Below, piece by piece: positions 7,345 to 11,179 of a DNA stretch of 11,179 bases (positions are counted from its first letter, which is position 1; each line of letters begins with the position of its first letter). The notes under the pieces are model-generated. The model worked only from the letters and a program-made list of their open reading frames with translations, ran no database searches and was not told the DNA's origin. Location of the stretch: NCBI GenBank assembly GCA_003514205.1, contig DORQ01000309.1, positions 16,536 to 27,714 of the forward strand. The letters run 5' to 3'. The stretch comes from Acidimicrobiaceae bacterium. Lineage in GTDB: Bacteria > Actinomycetota > Acidimicrobiia > Acidimicrobiales > Microtrichaceae. The position numbers and the translations under genes are program-made.

Positions 7345-7372
7345 ACGGAACTACTACTTGAGAGGCGCAACC

Positions 7373-8572
7373 ATGACTGAGGCCGTAATTGTCGACATTG
7401 TGAGAACAGCGGGCGGTAAGCGCTACGGATCGCTCTCGGGATGGCATTCAGCCGACCTAGCCGCCGAGGTGCTCAAGGCACTGGTGGAACGAAACAACCT
7501 CGACCCCGCCTTGGTGGATGACGTCATCATGGGCTGTGTGAGCCAAGTCGGAGCCCAGGCGCTCAACGTCGGGAGAAACGCGGTCCTCGGTGCGGGATTC
7601 CCCGAAACAGTGCCCTCCACGACCATCGATCGTCAGTGTGGTTCCTCCCAACAGGCTGCGCACTTCGCCGCACAAGGAGTCATGGCAGGCGCATATGACA
7701 TTGCGATTGCCGCCGGAGTCGAAGTGATGAGCCTCGTCTCCATGGGATCCTCCGTGGGCGACATCAAGCGAACCGGCTTTCCGTTCGGAGATGCCATGAG
7801 TTTGCGCTACGCCGAGCAAGGCGGTCTCGTGCCCCAAGGAATCTCTGCGGAACTTATCGCCGAAAAGTGGGATATCAGCCGAGAGGAGATGGACGCCTTC
7901 GCTGTTGAGTCTCATCGCCGCGCGGCGCAAGCGACCGCTGAAGGTCGTTTCGACAATGAAATCATCGCGGTCCAGGGTCGGCGCCGAGACAAGGAGACCG
8001 GCAACGTTGATGTGCTCGACACGTTGGTTCGAACAGACGAAGGCATCCGCGCAGACTCCAACGCCGAGAGCCTCGCCTCGCTGAAGCCTGCCTTCAAGCC
8101 AGACGGACGAGTGACCGCCGCAAACTCCTCGCAGATCACCGACGGCGCATCGGCGGCGCTCATCATGAGTGCCGAGAAGGCCAAGGAGCTCGGCCTGACT
8201 CCTCGAGCCAGATTTCACACCTTCGCCCTCGCCGGCGTGGACCCAATCACCATGCTGACCGGCCCAATTCCCTCAACACAGAAGGCGCTCGCCAAAGCAG
8301 GATTCAGCGTCGATGACATTGACCTCTTTGAGATCAACGAAGCCTTCGCCTCCGTGGTGCTCGCGTGGCAGAAGGAAACTGGCGCCGACCTCGCCAAAAC
8401 CAATGTCAACGGCGGGGCGATCGCTCTCGGGCATCCACTGGGCTGCTCGGGTACCAAGCTCATGGGAACCCTCCTCAACGAGTTAGAGCGCACTGGGGGA
8501 CGATTTGGCCTGCAGTCCATGTGTGAGGGTGGCGGACTTGCGAACGCCACCATCATCGAGCGCCTCGGCTAG
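7373..8572 (+). CDS. Thiolase, acetyl-CoA C-acyltransferase (FadA-type, FadA5-like features)
   Basis: The product has 399 residues, full length for a thiolase. The nucleophilic Cys is C89 in DRQCGSS (86-92). NEAF (322-325), GHP (353-355, with His354) and the second catalytic Cys384 in MCEGGG (383-388) complete the active site. The N-terminal segment GKRYGSLSGWHS (15-26) resembles that of FadA5-type thiolases that cleave steroid side-chain acyl-CoAs, though ordinary fatty-acid beta-oxidation or acetoacetyl-CoA formation fits as well. It acts in the cytoplasm, cleaving 3-ketoacyl-CoA with CoA to acetyl-CoA and a shortened acyl-CoA, or catalysing the reverse condensation. The ATG at 7373 was chosen over an in-frame TTG at 7358 because GAGAGG (7360-7365) sits 7 nt before it. 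It is divergent from the acyl-CoA synthetase, with a dyad operator candidate between them. The next gene starts 33 bp downstream. Confidence 0.95.
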   Translation: MTEAVIVDIVRTAGGKRYGSLSGWHSADLAAEVLKALVERNNLDPALVDDVIMGCVSQVGAQALNVGRNAVLGAGFPETVPSTTIDRQCGSSQQAAHFAAQGVMAGAYDIAIAAGVEVMSLVSMGSSVGDIKRTGFPFGDAMSLRYAEQGGLVPQGISAELIAEKWDISREEMDAFAVESHRRAAQATAEGRFDNEIIAVQGRRRDKETGNVDVLDTLVRTDEGIRADSNAESLASLKPAFKPDGRVTAANSSQITDGASAALIMSAEKAKELGLTPRARFHTFALAGVDPITMLTGPIPSTQKALAKAGFSVDDIDLFEINEAFASVVLAWQKETGADLAKTNVNGGAIALGHPLGCSGTKLMGTLLNELERTGGRFGLQSMCEGGGLANATIIERLG

Positions 8573-8605
8573 CCAACTCGTGCAACTGGGTGCCAAGCTT
8601 CAGGC

Positions 8606-8929
8606 GTGAGCAAGGCGAGAGTGTTCTGGGTGCTTGGCTGCGGGGCCGCTGTTGCGGTCCTCAGCACGGTATTTCACGCCTCACTTCTGAAGATCTCCGT
8701 TGCCGTGCTTTTCGCAGCTGTGGTTCTTCGGATCGGCTACGGGGCAATTGGCGGGCTCGCTCAGCCGGTTCCAGAACCTCCCGATCCTGGAGAACTCCGC
8801 AAGGTCAAGCTCACCTACCGGTGCACGCTGTGCGGCACCGAAGTTCGAATGACCATGGCAGCGGCTCAAGAGCCTGAAGCTCCGCGCCATTGCATGGAAG
8901 ACATGGAACTCCTCACGCCAATCGAGTAG
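8606..8929 (+). CDS. Small membrane protein with C-terminal zinc-ribbon-like motif, function unknown
   Basis: The product has 107 residues and starts at GTG. This is the only usable start in the frame after the thiolase stop, which lies in the same frame 36 nt upstream. Two hydrophobic segments (about 5-22 and 27-47) form a hairpin. A Pro-rich linker follows (52-61), then a soluble part with CTLC (73-76) and HC (95-96), which could bind one zinc ion. The ending EAPRHCMEDMELL is familiar to me from uncharacterised actinobacterial proteins, but I know no function. It follows the thiolase at 33 bp on the same strand and probably shares its transcript. That does not prove a role in lipid metabolism. 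The Shine-Dalgarno site is weak (AGG very close to the GTG). Confidence 0.72.
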   Translation: MSKARVFWVLGCGAAVAVLSTVFHASLLKISVAVLFAAVVLRIGYGAIGGLAQPVPEPPDPGELRKVKLTYRCTLCGTEVRMTMAAAQEPEAPRHCMEDMELLTPIE

Positions 8930-9010
8930 CCGTCGCCGACAAGTTGCTCGGAGCCTCAGCGAAGCATGAACTGGATCGTTGGCGGCGACCCGTGCGCGTC
9001 CTCGCCTACT

Positions 9011-9358
9011 TCAGCGCAGTTGGGTCGCAGTAATGATGCCAGCCAAGATGGCGCCCAGACCGCCCAGAAGGTACCAGCCGGAGCTAGAGCCGGGGAGAAT
9101 CTCGGCGTAGTTCAACACGATCATCACCAGCCCGATTCCAAGCAGCGAGAACATCAGAATTGGAACCCACATCGGGCTCGGCGCCTGATAGGCAGCAGGG
9201 GAAGGTGGGGTATACCGACTCGACGCCGCAGGACCTTGTGAGGAAGCCGGCCCTTTCGAGGCAGTTCCTGCTGCTTTCGCATTAGTTCGACCCGTTGGCT
9301 TGGGTGCACCCGTGCTTTGTTGGCCAGCGTCAATTCTTCTTTTCTCAGGTCGTGCCAT
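9011..9358 (-). CDS. crgA: Cell division protein CrgA
   Basis: The product has 115 residues. A basic N-terminus and a low-complexity Ala/Gly/Ser/Pro-rich region (about 10-60) lead into SPMWVPILMFSLLGIGLVMI (61-80), the first membrane helix. A short outside loop follows (NYAEILPGSSSG), then a second helix at about 95-111 ending in ATQLR. The SPxW start of helix 1, the tyrosine/Leu-rich loop and the short charged end are those of CrgA (UPF0233). CrgA is an actinobacterial divisome membrane protein that in mycobacteria interacts with FtsZ, FtsQ, FtsI and CwsA. The N-terminal extension is longer than in M. tuberculosis CrgA (about 93 residues in all). It lies beside pabA/trpG as in other Actinomycetota, and the two genes are divergent. 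No Shine-Dalgarno site is seen. TATTCT lies 8 nt before the ATG. Confidence 0.9.
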   Translation of the reverse strand: MARPEKRRIDAGQQSTGAPKPTGRTNAKAAGTASKGPASSQGPAASSRYTPPSPAAYQAPSPMWVPILMFSLLGIGLVMIVLNYAEILPGSSSGWYLLGGLGAILAGIITATQLR

Positions 9359-9366
9359 AGGCGCAA

Positions 9367-9372
9367 AGAATA
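9367..9372 (-). promoter_or_regulatory. Putative -10 element (TATTCT) of a leaderless or short-leader crgA transcript
   Basis: Minus-strand TATTCT matches four of six bases of TATAAT and fits TANNNT. It is 8 nt before the crgA ATG. There is no ribosome-binding site, and the -35 region is weak (TCAAAA at 17 bp). Confidence 0.4.
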
Positions 9373-9436
9373 CGACAGGTCCGGCCCCATTTTGACCATG
9401 GGCACGAATTCAGAATTGGAACACTGCTGCTACCGG

Positions 9437-9442
9437 TAACAT
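9437..9442 (+). promoter_or_regulatory. Putative -10 element (TAACAT) of a leaderless pabA/trpG transcript
   Basis: TAACAT fits TANNNT and is 7 nt before the ATG of the amidotransferase gene, which lacks a Shine-Dalgarno site. TTGGAA at 9416-9421 could serve as a -35, but the spacing (15 bp) is short. Confidence 0.38.
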
Positions 9443-9449
9443 CGCAGCA

Positions 9450-10061
9450 ATGTCTCGAATCCTGGTGATCGATAACTACGACTCCTTCGTCTACAACTTG
9501 GTCCAGTATCTCGGCGAGTTGGGAGCGGAACCACTCGTGTTCCGAAACGATGAGCTCACACTTAGCCAGGTCGATGAGCTCAACGTTGACGGAATTTTGA
9601 TCAGTCCTGGCCCTGGCTCGCCAGCAGACGCTGGATGTTCGAACGAACTTATCTTGCACGCTTCCAAAAGATTGCCCGTATTCGGAGTGTGCCTCGGGAT
9701 GCAATGCATGGGCGAAGTCTTCGGTGGCGTCGTGACGCGGGCCCCAGAGATCGTCCACGGCAAGACCTCGCTGATTCGCCACCACAACATGGGGGTTTTT
9801 GCCGGTCTGCCCAACCCTCTTGAAGCAACGCGCTACCACTCACTGATCGTGCAACGTGAAACGCTGCCCGACTGCCTCGAGATCACCGCGGAAACCGAGG
9901 AGGGCCTCATCATGGGCCTTCGACATCGCACCCTTGACGTCGAAGGGGTGCAGTTTCACCCCGAATCAATTCTCACAGTGGCCGGTCACCAGCTTCTCCA
10001 GAACTTCCTCGACCGCTGTGAGACGAAGGATCGCCATGACGATGGCCGGGCCGAGGCCTAA
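9450..10061 (+). CDS. pabA: Anthranilate/aminodeoxychorismate synthase glutamine amidotransferase component (TrpG/PabA)
   Basis: The protein has 203 residues, the normal length of a free-standing class I amidotransferase subunit. It opens with [18 protein letters not shown] (4-21), has the oxyanion-strand segment SPGPGSP (42-48), the nucleophile Cys81 in GVCLGMQ (79-85), HGKTS (103-107), the ATRYHSL segment (126-132) and the His/Glu pair of FHPES (169-173). It releases ammonia from glutamine for a chorismate-using partner, TrpE (anthranilate) or PabB (aminodeoxychorismate, folate), in the cytoplasm. No partner gene is in the window, so the subunit may serve both. The usual His after CLG is Met here (GVCLGMQ rather than GVCLGHQ). 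In Actinomycetota this gene conventionally sits between crgA and pknB, as here. It is convergent with the PASTA gene 40 bp away. The final 15 residues are charged and outside the fold. Confidence 0.93.
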   Translation: MSRILVIDNYDSFVYNLVQYLGELGAEPLVFRNDELTLSQVDELNVDGILISPGPGSPADAGCSNELILHASKRLPVFGVCLGMQCMGEVFGGVVTRAPEIVHGKTSLIRHHNMGVFAGLPNPLEATRYHSLIVQRETLPDCLEITAETEEGLIMGLRHRTLDVEGVQFHPESILTVAGHQLLQNFLDRCETKDRHDDGRAEA

Positions 10062-10101
10062 CCCAGAGGGTCCCCTCACCCCACATCGACCTTGTTGAGG
10101 A

Positions 10102-11139
10102 CTATCCGGAGGGGGTAGGCGCAGGGGTAGGAGCTGGTGCCACTGTCGTTGGTGGTGCCTCCTCCACAGCAACCGTGATCTGCACGACTGTGTTGAGTGC
10201 CAGCTTGGTCGTCGGCGGATACCCCTGTGCAAGCACCGTTCCCGCTGAGGAATCACCAATCGGTACTGGCGACGCAAGCACGGACACTTTGAGCTTCTCT
10301 CCACCGAGTAGACCCTCGGCCGTGGATCGCTGCAAGCCGACGAGGAATGGAACCGCTGCGGTGGGTTCAGGGCCAGCAACCACGAGGTCCACTGGCATGC
10401 CTTTGGGGAGCAGGGTTCCCTCGATCTGAGGCACCTCCAGCACGGTCCCCGGCACTTGGTCCGCACGAAATGGCCGAGTGATCTTTCCAACGGCAAGCCC
10501 TGAGCGACCCAATTCCGCAAGTGCCTGCTCAAGTGGCTTGCCGATCAACACCGGAACCGCCCGCGGAGCAGGACCACCAGACACGAAGACGCGAACTGTG
10601 CCGCCGAGAGGAATTCTTGTGCCCGCAAAGGGTTCGGTCCGCACTACCTCCCCGACTCGGACGGTTTCTCCGTACTCAAGTTCAGCCACTCCGTTGATCC
10701 CGAGCGCTGCGAGCGAGGTCAAAGCATCAGGACCTTGTTGACCAACAACTCCCGGAACCATCAATCCCAGTGGTCCATCGCTGGCAACAATCGTGACCAC
10801 TTCACCCTGTGAAGCCCTGCGCCCGGCGAGCGGCTTCTGTCCAATAATCAGGCCACGTTCCACCCGCTCATTCGGCTGAAATGCAAGGTCGACAACAAAC
10901 CCGAGCCCTTCCAACCGCTCGCGGGCAGTCTCAATCGGAAGACCCTCAATCACGGGGATAACCACTCGTCGGACTTCCACGGCGCGAGGCCGGTCCAAGG
11001 TATCCCCAAATGCCCACACCGAACCCGCCAAGCACGCGAGCACAGCGAGCAATGCTGCCCCGAGCCTGCCCCGAGCATCGCTGCGATCAACGATCTCAAG
11101 TTCGCCTGCCGTGGAAGCAACGGCAGCGCCCATACTCAT
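10102..11139 (-). CDS. Membrane-anchored protein with four PASTA domains, no kinase domain
   Basis: The protein has 345 residues. A short cytoplasmic N-terminus (1-25) leads to one membrane helix (about 26-45). Four PASTA repeats follow at about 58-122, 126-190, 193-256 and 261-327. Each has a (V)P start, a helix with an A-x-x-x-L pattern and a closing strand ending near SDGP, SGGP, AGPE and AVEE. A Pro/Thr/Ala-rich tail (328-345) ends the chain. PASTA domains bind muropeptides or lipid II outside the cell and in PknB/Stk1 kinases drive kinase activation. The gene occupies the pknB place beside pabA/trpG, yet no kinase motifs (HRD, DFG) are present in this frame. It starts at ATG 11139 behind a GGGGG-type ribosome-binding site and overlaps the stop of the upstream gene by ATGA, indicating translational coupling. 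The frame has no stop between the ATG and the window edge, so a frameshifted single PknB remains possible. Confidence 0.9.
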   Translation of the reverse strand: MSMGAAVASTAGELEIVDRSDARGRLGAALLAVLACLAGSVWAFGDTLDRPRAVEVRRVVIPVIEGLPIETARERLEGLGFVVDLAFQPNERVERGLIIGQKPLAGRRASQGEVVTIVASDGPLGLMVPGVVGQQGPDALTSLAALGINGVAELEYGETVRVGEVVRTEPFAGTRIPLGGTVRVFVSGGPAPRAVPVLIGKPLEQALAELGRSGLAVGKITRPFRADQVPGTVLEVPQIEGTLLPKGMPVDLVVAGPEPTAAVPFLVGLQRSTAEGLLGGEKLKVSVLASPVPIGDSSAGTVLAQGYPPTTKLALNTVVQITVAVEEAPPTTVAPAPTPAPTPSG

Positions 11140-11179
11140 TGTCCCCCTGCCGTGGCAGCTGGTGCCGCAGGCGTCGACG
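11136..11179 (-). CDS. C-terminal end of an upstream gene, possibly the partner Ser/Thr kinase (partial)
   Basis: On the minus strand one frame reads STPAAPAATAGGQ and then TGA at 11138-11136, in an ATGA overlap with the PASTA gene start. The Ala/Pro/Thr-rich tail looks like the disordered end of an actinobacterial kinase or penicillin-binding protein. From the locus order (trpG, pknB, pknA, pbpA in M. tuberculosis) I infer a kinase without its own PASTA part. Thirteen codons cannot prove this. Confidence 0.5.
   Translation of the reverse strand, partial: STPAAPAATAGGQ

Noticed and set aside
7358..7372. TTG at 7358 as thiolase start
   Set aside because: It would put the ribosome-binding site GAGAGG inside the coding part. 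The ATG at 7373 has that site at 7 nt and gives the normal thiolase N-terminus.
8932..8989. Inverted repeat GTCGCCGACAA / TTGGCGGCGAC between the zinc-ribbon gene and crgA
   Set aside because: The arms match at 10 of 11 positions but are 36 nt apart, and there is no T-run. It could help end two convergent transcripts, but it is too weak to list as a terminator.
10066..10077. GAGGG-TC-CCCTC as terminator between pabA/trpG and the PASTA gene
   Set aside because: A 5-bp stem with a 2-nt loop is sterically poor and likely to arise by chance in GC-rich DNA.

Overview
The window (GC-rich, roughly 58% by eye, densely packed on both strands) looks like chromosomal DNA of an Actinomycetota bacterium. 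The right end carries crgA, a pabA/trpG-type amidotransferase and a membrane PASTA protein in the order and orientations seen at the conserved actinobacterial cell-division locus (crgA, trpG, pknB, pknA in Mycobacterium tuberculosis). I infer a lineage outside the mycolic-acid group, possibly Acidimicrobiia-like. That placement is a guess from gene content and style, not a measurement. No phage, IS element, CRISPR array, rRNA or tRNA was seen.

Layout. (1) 1-889: the start of a short-chain dehydrogenase gene runs off the left edge on the minus strand. It is divergent from a small membrane protein of DUF983 type. (2) 938-5312: a small sugar/glycan-type group. It holds a 679-residue fusion of a Gfo/Idh/MocA oxidoreductase with an extended SDR epimerase/reductase, a convergent GT4-type glycosyltransferase, and a methyltransferase with an N-terminal zinc ribbon. 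The last two are divergent, and their shared 227-bp intergenic region carries three tandem copies of a 16-bp repeat. A perfect 14-bp hairpin lies between the methyltransferase and the next, convergent gene. (3) 5409-8929: a fatty-acid/acyl-CoA module. A long-chain acyl-CoA synthetase is divergent from a FadA-type thiolase, and a 26-bp dyad sits on the putative thiolase promoter. The thiolase is followed by a small membrane zinc-ribbon protein of unknown role. (4) 9011-11179: the cell-division/kinase locus, with crgA (minus), pabA/trpG (plus), a four-PASTA membrane protein (minus), and the last 13 codons of another minus-strand gene that overlaps the PASTA gene by ATGA.

How the genes may work together. 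The synthetase would activate fatty acids and the thiolase would cleave (or condense) the resulting acyl-CoAs, plausibly under one TetR-like repressor. The oxidoreductase/epimerase fusion, glycosyltransferase and methyltransferase could build or decorate a surface glycan. At the right end the PASTA sensor is encoded apart from any kinase domain, although it occupies the pknB position. It may therefore be half of a split PknB system whose kinase is encoded by the gene cut off at the right edge.

Four genes that lack a Shine-Dalgarno sequence have a TANNNT hexamer 6-8 nt before ATG, which suggests leaderless transcripts. The acyl-CoA synthetase, thiolase, methyltransferase and PASTA genes have clear Shine-Dalgarno sites. 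The strongest candidates for something new are the split PASTA/kinase arrangement, the tandem-repeat intergenic region and the acyl-CoA operator. None is clearly a wholly undescribed system on sequence alone.
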